A DNA stretch of 64,000 nt, from the NCBI RefSeq assembly GCF_001262505.1, contig NZ_KQ410737.1, forward strand, positions 1 through 64,000. The letters are read 5' to 3'. Source of the DNA: Shinella sp. SUS2. GTDB taxonomy: Bacteria > Pseudomonadota > Alphaproteobacteria > Rhizobiales > Rhizobiaceae. Within the stretch, counting starts at the first letter, position 1. Every line of letters begins with the position of its first letter. Under the pieces are notes generated by a model. That model had not been told where the DNA came from, ran no database searches, and was given only the letters and a program-made list of their open reading frames with translations. Positions 52,899 through 62,666 of this stretch are shown here, piece after piece. Made by a program: the position numbers and the translations under genes.

Positions 52899-54167
52899 TC
52901 AGCGGCGCGCGAGCGCACGAATCTTCTCGCGGAGCAGCCGCGCGACATTGCGCGTGTTGCGATAGAGGTGAAGCTGCGTCGCCACCTGGCGCACGTCACG
53001 GTCGCGATTCTGCTGCAGGCCGACGACGAGCGTGCCCATGTCCTCTCGCTCTTCCCAGAAGCGGCTCATGACCGGGTGATCCGGCACCGCGCAGGAATCC
53101 GACCGGGCGATATTGGCGTCGTCGAGATGCCACTCCGTCAGTTCCGCCACCAGCAGCTTGCCGGGCGAGAACTTGGCGAACTCCTCGTCATAGGCGGTCT
53201 TCCACGTATAGGCCTCCCCGCCCATCATGAAGACGATCATCGAGGCGATGGCCCGGCCGTCGAGGTCGAGCGTGTGGATGCGCACGCCGTCGGTCTCGGC
53301 AAGGTTGCTGATCGCCTCGCGGGCAAAGGCGGCACGGTAACGATCGTTGATCATCGCCGTGCGGCCGCGCCCCTTCCAGCCCGAGGCTTCGAGCAGCAGG
53401 AATTCCTCCATGCGCAACCGGATGTCGGCGGGTTGGCGGGCGACGTTGTAGAAAAGTGCGCCCATCGCATCGAGCTTGCGCCATTGCCGGCGCAACTCGC
53501 GGAAGTGCTCCGGCGAGATGGCGTGCTGCAGATAGGTCTGACCGTCGAGCAGGCTCTCCAGCATCGGGCGGCGATAGGTATCGGTGACGGTGACGGGAAG
53601 GTTCCGGCCGATGGCGACGGCACGCATCAGCTGCGCGAAGGCACCGTTGAGGCGCAGGTCCGGCAGGACGAGGATGCCTGGCAGGCCGCTGCCGGCACCG
53701 CCAAGGGCTTCCAGCACGTTGTCCAGCGTTTCGGCGGCATCCTCAGCATCGACGAGGGGCGTCCCGAGCGGCCCGAACGGATTTGCCCAGGCGCGCAGGA
53801 TGCTCGAGCCGATGGAAAAGCCCGGCTTCTCGACGGAAAAGGGCATGAGGAAGCGCATGCGGCTGCGTCCGGCGCCCTCGTCGCGCAACACGGAAAGGCG
53901 CACGGTGCGATCCTCAAGGCGCGGCATGGCAGGAGCGAGAAAGCGCCCCGTGAAGAAGACGTTCGGCTCCATGACGCGGTTCGACAGGAAATCGAGTTCC
54001 TGCTGCAGTTCGTAGCCGGCTGTCGCCGGATAGAGCGCCAGCGAGCGGCCGGGCCGGCCGACAAGGAAGCGCTGGTCCGCCGGCGGCGCATGCGGCAAGG
54101 CAGGCGGAATGGCGGCCTGGGCACGGCCGGTCACGATCGTGTGGTCTAAGCCGTGGCTATCGGTCAT
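52899..54167 (-). CDS. GNAT-fold acetyltransferase (BioF2/CelD-like)
   Basis: A 422-residue protein with a BioF2-like GNAT domain in its second half (TWKTAYDEEFAKFSPGKLLV is the family's typical segment). Proteins of this type, such as CelD/BcsL, occur in exopolysaccharide gene sets and probably acylate sugars. It overlaps the flippase gene by 11 bases, so the two probably act together. The ATG at 54167 is chosen over the codon seven residues upstream. Confidence 0.75.
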   Translation of the reverse strand: MTDSHGLDHTIVTGRAQAAIPPALPHAPPADQRFLVGRPGRSLALYPATAGYELQQELDFLSNRVMEPNVFFTGRFLAPAMPRLEDRTVRLSVLRDEGAGRSRMRFLMPFSVEKPGFSIGSSILRAWANPFGPLGTPLVDAEDAAETLDNVLEALGGAGSGLPGILVLPDLRLNGAFAQLMRAVAIGRNLPVTVTDTYRRPMLESLLDGQTYLQHAISPEHFRELRRQWRKLDAMGALFYNVARQPADIRLRMEEFLLLEASGWKGRGRTAMINDRYRAAFAREAISNLAETDGVRIHTLDLDGRAIASMIVFMMGGEAYTWKTAYDEEFAKFSPGKLLVAELTEWHLDDANIARSDSCAVPDHPVMSRFWEEREDMGTLVVGLQQNRDRDVRQVATQLHLYRNTRNVARLLREKIRALARR

Positions 54168-55584
54168 GGCGGTCCACCCCGTTGGCAAGGCTTGCCGTCA
54201 CCGGATTGGCGAAGGCGAAGAGAATGATGGAGAGTTTTCTACGCACGACGAGGTGCAGCAGCAGCGCCTCGAGGATCATGGCACCGGCGGTGGCCGTCGC
54301 CGCACCCGTCAGACCGAAGAGCGGAATGAGGGTGACGTTGAAGCTGATGTTGGCGGCCAAGGCCACCGCATAGACGAGAACGCAGAGTTTCTGCTGGCCG
54401 GCCATGGTGAGCAGTACCTCGCCCGGCCCGATCAGCGCCTTGGCGAGAATGCCGACGAAGAGGATGAACATCAGACTATAGCCCGCCGTGAAGGCGGTAC
54501 CGAACAGGGACAGGAGGAAATGGCCCAGCGCCAGCACGCCGAGCCCGACGGCCAGCGACGGCCAGAAGCTCCAGCGCACCGTCTCGCCGGCAAAGCGCGC
54601 CAATGCCAGCCGGTCGCCGGCCGAAAACAGCGCAGAAAAGCGGGGCGCCGCAGCGGCCTTCACCGAGAAGAACACGAAGTGCACGAGCGCCATGGTCTTC
54701 GCCGCAGCGAAGTAGATGGCGACACTTTCCGGATCGAGGTAGAGGCCGACCACGATGACGTCGGAATTGGTCAGCAGGAAGCCGAACCCCTCGATGAGGA
54801 AGATCGGCAAGGCCGCCTTGATCCAGAGGGAGAATTCCAGCTTGCGCGGCCCCTTGACGTAGCGCTTGCTGAGCCGCCGCAGGATGTTGAAGAACTGCAC
54901 GACGGTCGTAAGATAGGTGGCGGCGAGCGCCGCGACCATGGCGGTCAGCGCCGTGTGGGGCGCGTCCAGCAAAACCGCCAGAACCATGAAGGCGAGGATC
55001 AGCAGCGGGCGGATGATGTAGGTCGGGCTGAGGGCCACCACCGCCCAGCTATGAGCCCGCGCCGTGCTGTCGAGCACGTCGCCGAGCGCAATCATCGGCA
55101 TGCAGAAGAAGCCAACGAAGAGCGGCACGACGTAGTAGTCGGCAAAACTGTCATGGAAGAACCACAGCACGAGCAGGCCGATGGTCGCCAGCACCGTCGA
55201 GGACAGCATGGCGAAGACGCGCGCCGTCGAGGTGAGGCCACGGATTTCTGCGTGCGCGCTGCGTCCTGCATAGTCGGGCAGGAAGCGTACCACGGTGGTG
55301 TGGATGCCGAGACAGGACATGTCGCCGAAGATGACGACGAGTGCCCAGACAAAGACAAAGATGCCGTATTCGAACTCGCCCATCACGCGGGCGAGGATGA
55401 TCTGCGAAAGGAAGGCGATTGCCGCATTGATCACGCGAATGGCGAAGGTGATGAGCGCCATGCGTTGCGCAAGGTTGCGAGGGTCGTCGCTGACGAGGAT
55501 CGTTGCGAGCGCGCGCACCAGCGGTTCCGCCTTGCCGCGCAGGGCCGATGGCAGCAATTTCTCCGCCGACTGAATGACCGCCAT
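54157..55584 (-). CDS. Polysaccharide flippase (MOP/Wzx-like)
   Basis: A 475-residue integral membrane protein with about 12-14 helices, of the oligosaccharide/lipopolysaccharide flippase superfamily. It would move lipid-linked oligosaccharides across the inner membrane. No glycosyltransferase genes lie beside it, so the polymer is unknown. A GTG two codons upstream is an alternative start. It is coupled to the acetyltransferase gene by overlap. Confidence 0.82.
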   Translation of the reverse strand: MAVIQSAEKLLPSALRGKAEPLVRALATILVSDDPRNLAQRMALITFAIRVINAAIAFLSQIILARVMGEFEYGIFVFVWALVVIFGDMSCLGIHTTVVRFLPDYAGRSAHAEIRGLTSTARVFAMLSSTVLATIGLLVLWFFHDSFADYYVVPLFVGFFCMPMIALGDVLDSTARAHSWAVVALSPTYIIRPLLILAFMVLAVLLDAPHTALTAMVAALAATYLTTVVQFFNILRRLSKRYVKGPRKLEFSLWIKAALPIFLIEGFGFLLTNSDVIVVGLYLDPESVAIYFAAAKTMALVHFVFFSVKAAAAPRFSALFSAGDRLALARFAGETVRWSFWPSLAVGLGVLALGHFLLSLFGTAFTAGYSLMFILFVGILAKALIGPGEVLLTMAGQQKLCVLVYAVALAANISFNVTLIPLFGLTGAATATAGAMILEALLLHLVVRRKLSIILFAFANPVTASLANGVDRHDR

Positions 55585-55685
55585 CAACACAGGAACCCGT
55601 ACGCAACGCAGAACTGAACCAGGATCAGTCTTGTCAGATCAGGGTTAACAAACGGTTGGGTCGGCCGTGAACGGTGCAGCGCCCA

Positions 55686-55715
55686 CCAAAGAAAATGCCG
55701 CCCGGGGGCGGCATT
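55686..55715 (-). terminator. Rho-independent terminator of secA
   Basis: A perfect 9-bp stem, AATGCCGCC (55694-55702) with GGCGGCATT (55707-55715), and a 4-base loop. On the reverse strand it is followed by TTTCTTTGG, so it ends transcripts from secA. Confidence 0.75.
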
Positions 55716-55838
55716 CAATGGGAGCGGATCAATATCCGCATATCTCTCTTCCGGCATCCTCGGATCGAGCCCGGAGATGACGTTTGACGGTGGGGCAACG
55801 GTTCATGTGAACGATGCGCCATTTACTCCTGCAGCCGG

Positions 55839-58565
55839 TCAGGCCTGCTCGAAAGCGCCGTGGCAGTGCTTGTATTTCTTGCCCGAGCCGCATGGGCAGG
55901 CCTCGTTGCGCGACACGCGGCCCCAGGTCGCCGGGTCGGCCGGATCACGATCTTCCGGCGACACGCCGACGGCCATGAAACCGCCGCCATTGCCTTCGCC
56001 GAAGTCGTCCTCGCCGGTCGTGCCGTCGATATGATGGCCCTCCATCTCCGGCGGCACCGGCGCCGGGGCGTCGGCAGCCTGGCGCACCAGCTCGACGCGC
56101 ATGAGCTGCGCGGTCACGGTCTGGCGAAGGTTCGCGAGCAGAGCCTGGAAGAGTTCGAAAGCCTCGGCCTTGTATTCCTGCAGCGGGTCGCGCTGGGCAT
56201 AGCCGCGGAAGCCGATGACAGAGCGCAGATGGTCGAGGTTGACGATGTGTTCGCGCCAGAGATGGTCCAGCGTCTGGAGCAGCACGGAGCGCTCGACATA
56301 GGTCATGATCTCGGGGCCGAAGCGCTCCGCACGGTCGGTAGCAGCCTGGTCGGTCGCCTTGTGCAGGCGCTCCAGGATGTCCTTCTCGTCGATGCCTTCC
56401 TCGGCTGCCCAGGCGTCGATCGGCAGATCGAGGTTGAGCTGTTCGAGAACACCCTTCTTGAGGCCCGCGACATCCCACTGTTCGGCATAGGCGTTTTCCG
56501 GAATGTGCAGGCGGACGAGGGTTTCGACCACTTCGTGACGCATGTCGCCAACGATTTCCGAGAGGTTCTCGCCATCCATCAGCTCGATGCGCTGCTCGAA
56601 GATGACCTTGCGCTGGTCGTTCAGCACGTCGTCATACTTCAGGAGGTTCTTGCGGATATCGAAGTTGCGCGCCTCGACCTTCTTCTGCGCACGCTCCAGA
56701 GCCTTGTTGATCCAGGGATGGACGATCGCCTCGCCTTCCTTGAGGCCGAGCTTCTGCAGCATGGAATCCATGCGCTCGGAGCCGAAGATGCGCATCAGGT
56801 CGTCCTGCAGCGACAGGAAGAATTTCGACCGGCCCGGGTCGCCCTGACGGCCGGAACGGCCGCGCAGCTGATTGTCGATGCGGCGGCTTTCATGGCGCTC
56901 GGTGGCGAGAACATAGAGGCCGCCGCCGGCAAGCGCCTGCTCCTTCAGCTTCTTCACCTCGGCGATGATCGCCTCACGCTTGGCATCCCGCTCGGGACCC
57001 GGCTCCATCTCGGCAAGGTCACGCTCGAGGCGCATTTCAAGGTTGCCGCCGAGCTGGATGTCCGTGCCGCGGCCAGCCATGTTGGTGGCAATCGTGACAG
57101 CGCCCGGCACGCCGGCCTGCGAAACAATATAGGCTTCCTGCTCGTGGTAGCGGGCGTTCAGCACCTGGAAATCCTGGAATCCTGCCATCTTGAGGCGTTC
57201 GGCAAGATATTCCGACTTCTCGATCGAGGTCGTGCCGACGAGGACCGGCTGGCCCTTCTCGCGCGCATCCTTGATCTCCTGGATGATCGCCTTGTACTTC
57301 TCCTCGACCGTCCGGTAGACCTCGTCGTCCTCGTCGAGGCGCTGGATCGGCAGATTGGTCGGCACTTCCACGACGTCGAGGCCGTAGATGTTGCCAAACT
57401 CTTCTGCTTCCGTCGAAGCCGTACCCGTCATGCCGCCGAGCTTGGAATACATGCGGAAATAATTCTGGAAGGTGATCGAAGCCAGCGTCTGGTTTTCCGG
57501 CTGGATCGTCACCTTTTCCTTGGCTTCCAGTGCCTGGTGCTGGCCTTCCGAATAGCGGCGGCCCGGCATCATGCGGCCGGTGAACTCGTCGATGATGACG
57601 ATCTCGTCGTTGCGAACGATGTAGTCCTTGTCGCGGGTGAAGAGCTTGTGGGCCTTCAGCGCGTTGTTGATGTGGTGGACGATCGCGACGTTCTCGACAT
57701 CGTAGAGCGATTCGCCCTTGAGCAGGCCCGCCTGACGCAAGAGGTTTTCCAGCTTCTCCGTGCCGACTTCGGAAAAGTTGGCCGAGCGCTGTTTCTCGTC
57801 GATCTCGTAGTCCGCCTCGTCCAGCATCGGGATGAAGGCATCGATCGTCGTATAGAGGTCGGACCGGTCGTCGAGCGGGCCGGAAATGATCAGCGGCGTG
57901 CGTGCTTCGTCGACCAGGATCGAGTCCACTTCATCGACGATGGCGAAGAAGTGGCCGCGCTGTACCATCTGGCCGCGCTCGTACTTCATGTTGTCGCGCA
58001 GATAGTCGAAGCCGAGTTCGTTGTTCGTCGCGTAGGTGATGTCGCAGCCATAGGCGGCGCGGCGCTGGTCGTCATCGAGACCGTGCATGATGACGCCGGT
58101 GGAAAGCCCCAAAAAGCTGTAGATCTTGCCCATCAGCGCACTGTCGCGTGTCGCGAGGTAGTCGTTGACCGTCACGACATGCACGCCTTTGCCGGCAAGC
58201 GCATTGAGGTAGACGGGAAGTGTCGCCACCAGCGTCTTGCCTTCACCGGTCTTCATCTCGGCGATCGACTTTTCGTGCAGGATCATGCCGCCGATCAGCT
58301 GGACGTCGAAGGGACGCAGGCCAAGAACACGAAGGGCCGCCTCGCGGGCAACCGCAAAGGCCGGCACCAGAATGTCGTCGAGCGTCTTGCCGCTAGCAAG
58401 TTGCTCGCGGAATTCCACGGTCTTCGCCCGCAACGCGTCGTCTGAGAGCGCCTTCATCTGCGGTTCAAGCGCATTGATGGCATCGACGCGCGGCTTGTAA
58501 GAGCGGATGCGACGATCGTTCGAGGAACCGAACAACTTGCGGGCTATGCCGCCGAGGCTGACCAT
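55839..58565 (-). CDS. secA: Preprotein translocase ATPase SecA
   Basis: A 908-residue motor for Sec-dependent export. Walker A is MKTGEGKT, the DEVDSILVDEARTPLIISGP segment is in NBD1, and NMAGRGTDIQLGG is in NBD2. The C-terminal zinc motif CPCGSGKKYKHCHG is complete, so SecB or ribosome binding through it should be intact. The gene is monocistronic with its own terminator and is divergent from the parvulin gene. Confidence 0.97.
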   Translation of the reverse strand: MVSLGGIARKLFGSSNDRRIRSYKPRVDAINALEPQMKALSDDALRAKTVEFREQLASGKTLDDILVPAFAVAREAALRVLGLRPFDVQLIGGMILHEKSIAEMKTGEGKTLVATLPVYLNALAGKGVHVVTVNDYLATRDSALMGKIYSFLGLSTGVIMHGLDDDQRRAAYGCDITYATNNELGFDYLRDNMKYERGQMVQRGHFFAIVDEVDSILVDEARTPLIISGPLDDRSDLYTTIDAFIPMLDEADYEIDEKQRSANFSEVGTEKLENLLRQAGLLKGESLYDVENVAIVHHINNALKAHKLFTRDKDYIVRNDEIVIIDEFTGRMMPGRRYSEGQHQALEAKEKVTIQPENQTLASITFQNYFRMYSKLGGMTGTASTEAEEFGNIYGLDVVEVPTNLPIQRLDEDDEVYRTVEEKYKAIIQEIKDAREKGQPVLVGTTSIEKSEYLAERLKMAGFQDFQVLNARYHEQEAYIVSQAGVPGAVTIATNMAGRGTDIQLGGNLEMRLERDLAEMEPGPERDAKREAIIAEVKKLKEQALAGGGLYVLATERHESRRIDNQLRGRSGRQGDPGRSKFFLSLQDDLMRIFGSERMDSMLQKLGLKEGEAIVHPWINKALERAQKKVEARNFDIRKNLLKYDDVLNDQRKVIFEQRIELMDGENLSEIVGDMRHEVVETLVRLHIPENAYAEQWDVAGLKKGVLEQLNLDLPIDAWAAEEGIDEKDILERLHKATDQAATDRAERFGPEIMTYVERSVLLQTLDHLWREHIVNLDHLRSVIGFRGYAQRDPLQEYKAEAFELFQALLANLRQTVTAQLMRVELVRQAADAPAPVPPEMEGHHIDGTTGEDDFGEGNGGGFMAVGVSPEDRDPADPATWGRVSRNEACPCGSGKKYKHCHGAFEQA

Positions 58566-58803
58566 CAGGATGGTCCTTTCTTCATGGGCGCCCGGCGCGT
58601 GACAGGTCGCACGATATTTGCGCGCAAAGCCTTGAGACGCCCGGAAACTGTTCTGGACGCGGGATTGCGTGACAGATAAGAGGGGGGTCGAATGATGTCA
58701 ACGGCTCAGGCGGTTGCACAACTGCCACATTCTGGTGGTGTTGAGCCGTCTGGCACCGGATATCGGCCCGATTCCGGCGAGGATTTGAAAGGTCTTTTTC
58801 AAT

Positions 58804-59703
58804 ATGTTCAAGTACAGCAAGCTCGCAGCAGTCGCCCTTATTGCGATTGCCGCCGCAAGCACCAGCGTCCGCGCCCAGGATGCCGCCGCCGATCCAATCA
58901 TCGCCAAGGTCGGCACGCTCGAGATCCACGAATCGGAACTGAAGCTCGCCATTGCCGGCCTAGACCCGCAGCTTGCCAACCTGCCGGACGAACAGAAGCG
59001 CGTTGCCGCCCTCTCCTCGATCATCGACGTGAAGCTGCTCGCCGCCGATGCAGGCAAGGAAGGCCTGCAGGATACGCCCGACTTCAAGCAGCGCCTCGCC
59101 TTCCTCACCGATCGCGAACTGCACAATGCCTATTTCAAGAAGCATGTCGTCGATGCGGTGACCCCGGAAGAGGTGAAGGCCCGCTACGACAAGGAAGTCG
59201 CTGCCATCGAGCCGGAAGATGAAATCCGCGCCCGCCACATCCTCGTCAAGACCGAGGAAGAGGCCAAGGCCATCATCAAGGATCTCGATTCTGGCAAGGA
59301 TTTCATCGAAATCGCCAAGGAAAAGTCGACCGACCCGAACAAATCCGAAGGCGGTGACCTCGGCTACTTCGGCAAGGGCCGCATGGTTCCGGAATTCGAA
59401 GCGGCCGCCTTCGCACTGGAAAAGGGCGCCTATTCCAAGGAGCCGGTGAAGAGCCAGTTCGGCTTCCACATCATCAAGATCGAGGACAAGCGCAAGCAGC
59501 AGCCCCCGGCGCTAGACCAGGTTGAAAGCCAGGTTCGTCAGCTTGTCATGCGTGACAAGTATCTGGAACTTTTGGAAAAGGCCAAGGCTGCAGCCCCGGT
59601 CGACATCCAGGATGCCGCACTGAAGACCGCCTATGACGCGGTCAACAAGCCGGAAGCCGCGGGTGAAGGCGAAGCCGCACCGGCAACCGAAGGCCAGCAG
59701 TAA
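58804..59703 (+). CDS. Periplasmic peptidyl-prolyl isomerase (parvulin, PrsA/SurA-like)
   Basis: A 299-residue exported protein. The signal peptide is cleaved after VRA (about residue 24). A chaperone-like N-domain leads to the PpiC parvulin domain (about residues 137-230; RARHILVKTEEEAK, GGDLGYFGKGRMVPEFE, SQFGFHIIKI). The C-terminal tail is Ala/Glu-rich. It should help fold exported or outer-membrane proteins. Its divergence from secA fits an export role. Confidence 0.93.
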   Translation: MFKYSKLAAVALIAIAAASTSVRAQDAAADPIIAKVGTLEIHESELKLAIAGLDPQLANLPDEQKRVAALSSIIDVKLLAADAGKEGLQDTPDFKQRLAFLTDRELHNAYFKKHVVDAVTPEEVKARYDKEVAAIEPEDEIRARHILVKTEEEAKAIIKDLDSGKDFIEIAKEKSTDPNKSEGGDLGYFGKGRMVPEFEAAAFALEKGAYSKEPVKSQFGFHIIKIEDKRKQQPPALDQVESQVRQLVMRDKYLELLEKAKAAAPVDIQDAALKTAYDAVNKPEAAGEGEAAPATEGQQ

Positions 59704-59711
59704 CAGACAAC

Positions 59712-59737
59712 GGCCCGGCAACTGTCGGGCCATTCTT
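59712..59737 (+). terminator. Weak terminator after the parvulin gene
   Basis: GGCCCG (59712-59717) pairs with CGGGCC (59726-59731), followed by ATTCTT. The T-run is short, so termination may be partial and argJ may receive read-through. Confidence 0.5.
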
Positions 59738-59753
59738 GAAACAGGAAAGTACG

Positions 59754-60986
59754 ATGTCCGGTTCCGTCTCCCCGCTCGCTCCCAAAACCTATGCCGAAAT
59801 GCCGCCAGTACGCGGCGTGCGCATGGCGACCGCTGCCGCCGGGATCAAGTACAAGAACCGGACAGACGTGCTGATGATGGTGTTCGACCGCCCCGCGACC
59901 GTCGCGGGCGTCTTCACCCGCTCGAAATGCCCCTCGGCGCCGGTCGATTTCTGCCGTGCCAACCTGCCTGGCGGCATCGCCCGTGCCGTGGTGGTCAATT
60001 CCGGCAATGCGAATGCCTTCACCGGCCGCAAGGGCCGCGAATCGACCAGGATGACGGCGGAAGCCGCCGCAAGGGCGATCGGCTGCCAGGAGGGCGAGGT
60101 TTTCCTCGCCTCGACCGGCGTGATCGGCGAACCGCTCGACGCCACCAAATTTTCCGGTGTGCTCGACACCCTTGCCGCATCCGGCACGGAAGATTTCTGG
60201 TTTGAAGCCGCCAAGGCGATCATGACGACGGACACCTATCCGAAGGTCGCGACCCGCACCGCAAAACTCGGTGGCGTCACCGTGCGCATCAACGGCATCG
60301 CCAAGGGCGCGGGCATGATCGCGCCCGACATGGCGACCATGCTCTCCTTCGTCGTGACCGATGCCGACATCCCGGCACCGGTTCTGCAATCGCTGCTCTC
60401 CGCCGGTGTCGGCCCGACTTTCAATTCGGTCACCGTCGACAGCGACACCTCGACCTCTGACACGCTCATGCTGTTTGCGACCGGTGCAGCCGAGGGCCAA
60501 GCCCCTGTCACCGCTGACGACGCCGCGCTCGACGATTTCCGGGCGGCGCTGAACGACCTCCTGCGCGACCTGGCGCTCCAGGTCGTGCGCGACGGCGAGG
60601 GCGCGCGCAAGATGGTGGAAGTCACCGTCGAGGGCGCCGAAAGCGACGCGGCAGCCAAGCGCATCGCGCTTTCCATCGCCAATTCGCCGCTGGTCAAGAC
60701 CGCGGTTGCCGGCGAGGATGCCAACTGGGGCCGTATCGTCATGGCCGTCGGCAAGTCCGGCGAGATGGCCGACCGCGACCGCCTCGCCATCTGGTTCGGC
60801 GACGTGCGCGTCGCCGTCGATGGCGAACGCGACCCCGCCTATTCCGAAGAGGCGACCACCGCGGTCATGGAGCGGCAGGATATCCCCGTCCGCGTCGAGA
60901 TCGGTCTCGGCACCGGCAAGGCGACGGTCTGGACCTGCGACCTCACCAAGGAGTATGTCGAAATCAACGGCGACTACCGCAGCTAA
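59754..60986 (+). CDS. argJ: Bifunctional glutamate N-acetyltransferase/N-acetylglutamate synthase
   Basis: A 410-residue ArgJ of the arginine pathway. It transfers acetyl groups from acetylornithine to glutamate. The self-cleavage site is the conserved KGAGMIAPDMATML motif; cleavage before the threonine makes alpha and beta chains. The ATG at 59754 has an AGGAAAG ribosome-binding site. argH in this window acts later in the same pathway. Confidence 0.96.
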   Translation: MSGSVSPLAPKTYAEMPPVRGVRMATAAAGIKYKNRTDVLMMVFDRPATVAGVFTRSKCPSAPVDFCRANLPGGIARAVVVNSGNANAFTGRKGRESTRMTAEAAARAIGCQEGEVFLASTGVIGEPLDATKFSGVLDTLAASGTEDFWFEAAKAIMTTDTYPKVATRTAKLGGVTVRINGIAKGAGMIAPDMATMLSFVVTDADIPAPVLQSLLSAGVGPTFNSVTVDSDTSTSDTLMLFATGAAEGQAPVTADDAALDDFRAALNDLLRDLALQVVRDGEGARKMVEVTVEGAESDAAAKRIALSIANSPLVKTAVAGEDANWGRIVMAVGKSGEMADRDRLAIWFGDVRVAVDGERDPAYSEEATTAVMERQDIPVRVEIGLGTGKATVWTCDLTKEYVEINGDYRS

Positions 60987-60998
60987 AGGCCTTCTTGC

Positions 60999-61778
60999 GT
61001 GACGCCATCAGAAGAAAACACCAGCGATCTGCCAAAAGTCCGCCGGCTCGAAGCCGTCGGCTTCCGCGCGTGGCCGGCCGCCTCTGTGCACTATGATGGA
61101 AGCTGGCTGTTCCGGCTGACCGCCGGCCACCCCTCACGCCGGCTGAACTCGGTGAACCCGCTCGACCCGTCCGACACCCGCGATCTCGACATCCGCCTCC
61201 AGAAGGCGGCAAAGAAGTTTTCCGACTATGGGCGCCCGCTGCTGGTGCGCCAGACGCCGCTGACCCCACCGAAACTCGTCGCCCATATGGACGAGGCCGG
61301 CTGGACGGAGGCGGGCCGCACCATCGTCATGATGGCGGACCTTGCGACCCTTCCGCGCGACGAAGGCCTCGACCATCTGCCGAGCCGCGACGTCGGCCGC
61401 TTCGTCGATGCGCGCATCCGCGTTGCCGGCGACGACCCGGCGTTGAAGCCCGGCCTCACCGAGATTATCAACGCCATCAAGCCGGAAACCGGCCTCTTCA
61501 TCTTCGAGGAGCCCGATTTCGGCCCTGCAGCGGTGGCGATCGCCGTGCATGACAACGACCTTGTCGGTGTCCTCCAGCTTGGCGTCGCAAAGGAGAAGCG
61601 CGGCAGCGGCCTCGGCACTGCCGTCCTTCACGCCGCCCTGCGCTGGGCAAAGCTCAAGGGCGCCCGGCAGGCCTGGGTGCAGGTCGAGGCCGACAATGCG
61701 GCCGGCATCGCACTCTACCGCCGCGCCGGCTTCAAGGACGTCTACCAGTATTGCTACAGGGGGCCCGCCGCGGCATGA
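60999..61778 (+). CDS. GNAT family N-acetyltransferase
   Basis: A 259-residue protein with an acetyl-CoA-binding site in KEKRGSGLGTAVLHAAL and the C-terminal YRRAGFKDVYQYCYR motif. The substrate is unknown. The GTG start at 60999 lies 12 bases after argJ. Its stop overlaps the mutT start by four bases (ATGA). The argJ-GNAT-mutT order is, from memory, common in rhizobia. Confidence 0.87.
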   Translation: MTPSEENTSDLPKVRRLEAVGFRAWPAASVHYDGSWLFRLTAGHPSRRLNSVNPLDPSDTRDLDIRLQKAAKKFSDYGRPLLVRQTPLTPPKLVAHMDEAGWTEAGRTIVMMADLATLPRDEGLDHLPSRDVGRFVDARIRVAGDDPALKPGLTEIINAIKPETGLFIFEEPDFGPAAVAIAVHDNDLVGVLQLGVAKEKRGSGLGTAVLHAALRWAKLKGARQAWVQVEADNAAGIALYRRAGFKDVYQYCYRGPAAA

Positions 61779-62197
61779 GCGAAACCGAAGCGAAACCCCG
61801 CCGCATTCTGCTCGTCGCCGCGTGCGCACTCGTCGACGCTGATGGCCGCATCCTTCTGGCCCAGCGCCCGGAGGGAAAGACGCTCGCCGGTCTCTGGGAA
61901 TTTCCGGGTGGCAAGGTAGAACCCGGCGAGACGCCGGAGGAGACGTTGATCCGCGAACTGGACGAGGAACTCGGCATCCGCACGAAGGTTGCCTGCCTGG
62001 CCCCGCTGACCTTCGCCAGCCACACCTATGACGACTTTCATCTCCTGATGCCGCTCTACATCTGCCGCCGTTTCGAGGGCACCGCCCATGGCCGCGAGGG
62101 GCAGGCGATCAAATGGGTGCGCCCGAAGGCGCTGCGCGACTATCCCATGCCGCCGGCCGACGAGCCGCTCATTCCCTTCCTGATGGACCTTCTCTGA
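61775..62197 (+). CDS. mutT: 8-oxo-dGTP diphosphatase MutT
   Basis: A 140-residue Nudix hydrolase that removes 8-oxo-dGTP from the nucleotide pool. The Nudix box is complete (GGKVEPGETPEETLIRELDE, then ELGI). The ATG overlaps the preceding stop codon. It ends a probable argJ-GNAT-mutT transcript. Confidence 0.93.
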   Translation: MSETEAKPRRILLVAACALVDADGRILLAQRPEGKTLAGLWEFPGGKVEPGETPEETLIRELDEELGIRTKVACLAPLTFASHTYDDFHLLMPLYICRRFEGTAHGREGQAIKWVRPKALRDYPMPPADEPLIPFLMDLL

Positions 62198-62237
62198 ACG
62201 GAACGGCAGGGATTTACCCCGTATTTTTCAGTCTCCG

Positions 62238-62252
62238 TTAAGCAATCGTTTA
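62238..62252 (+). promoter_or_regulatory. CtrA-like half-site pair
   Basis: TTAA, seven bases, TTTA, one mismatch from the CtrA box TTAA-N7-TTAA. It lies 58 bases before the 105-residue protein gene that leads the Flp pilin. The match alone is weak. Confidence 0.3.
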
Positions 62253-62309
62253 GCACCATGGTTCAAAGATTGGGCCTAACGTTGCAATGAATGCCTACGA
62301 GACCCTCAG

Positions 62310-62627
62310 ATGCGTGACGAAGACTTCTGGAAAACCGTTCAGGAGAAGGATTTCACGCCGGCCGGCGATAGCCGGACCGGCGCGCTCAACCTCGCCCTGC
62401 TCTTCGGCACCGCCGTCATCGCGCTTGCTCTGGTTCTGACCCCGGTCCTGTCCGCCAAGACCGACAAGCGCATGATGGCGAATGTGCCCGATGAATTCGA
62501 CATGATCTCGACGGGCTCGATCCCGTCGGAAGGTGGAAAACGCTATACGGTGCGCCGCAGCGTCCTGCAGGAAATGCCCGGCGCCGTGTGCATCGTGAAC
62601 GGTAACGGTGTCAGCAACGGCTGCTGA
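62310..62627 (+). CDS. Small membrane protein preceding the Flp pilin gene
   Basis: A 105-residue protein with one transmembrane segment (about 27-48) and a periplasmic tail ending NGVSNGC. I do not recognise a function; similar proteins are conserved in rhizobia. The Flp pilin gene follows after 39 bases, so cotranscription is likely. Confidence 0.7.
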   Translation: MRDEDFWKTVQEKDFTPAGDSRTGALNLALLFGTAVIALALVLTPVLSAKTDKRMMANVPDEFDMISTGSIPSEGGKRYTVRRSVLQEMPGAVCIVNGNGVSNGC

Positions 62628-62666
62628 ACGGGCGATACAAATGCGCGACGGGCGCGGGAGAGTGGA

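Noticed and set aside
55860..58445. Forward 861-codon frame antisense to secA
   Set aside because: SecA on the reverse strand is unmistakable and full length; the opposite frame is a codon-bias mirror.
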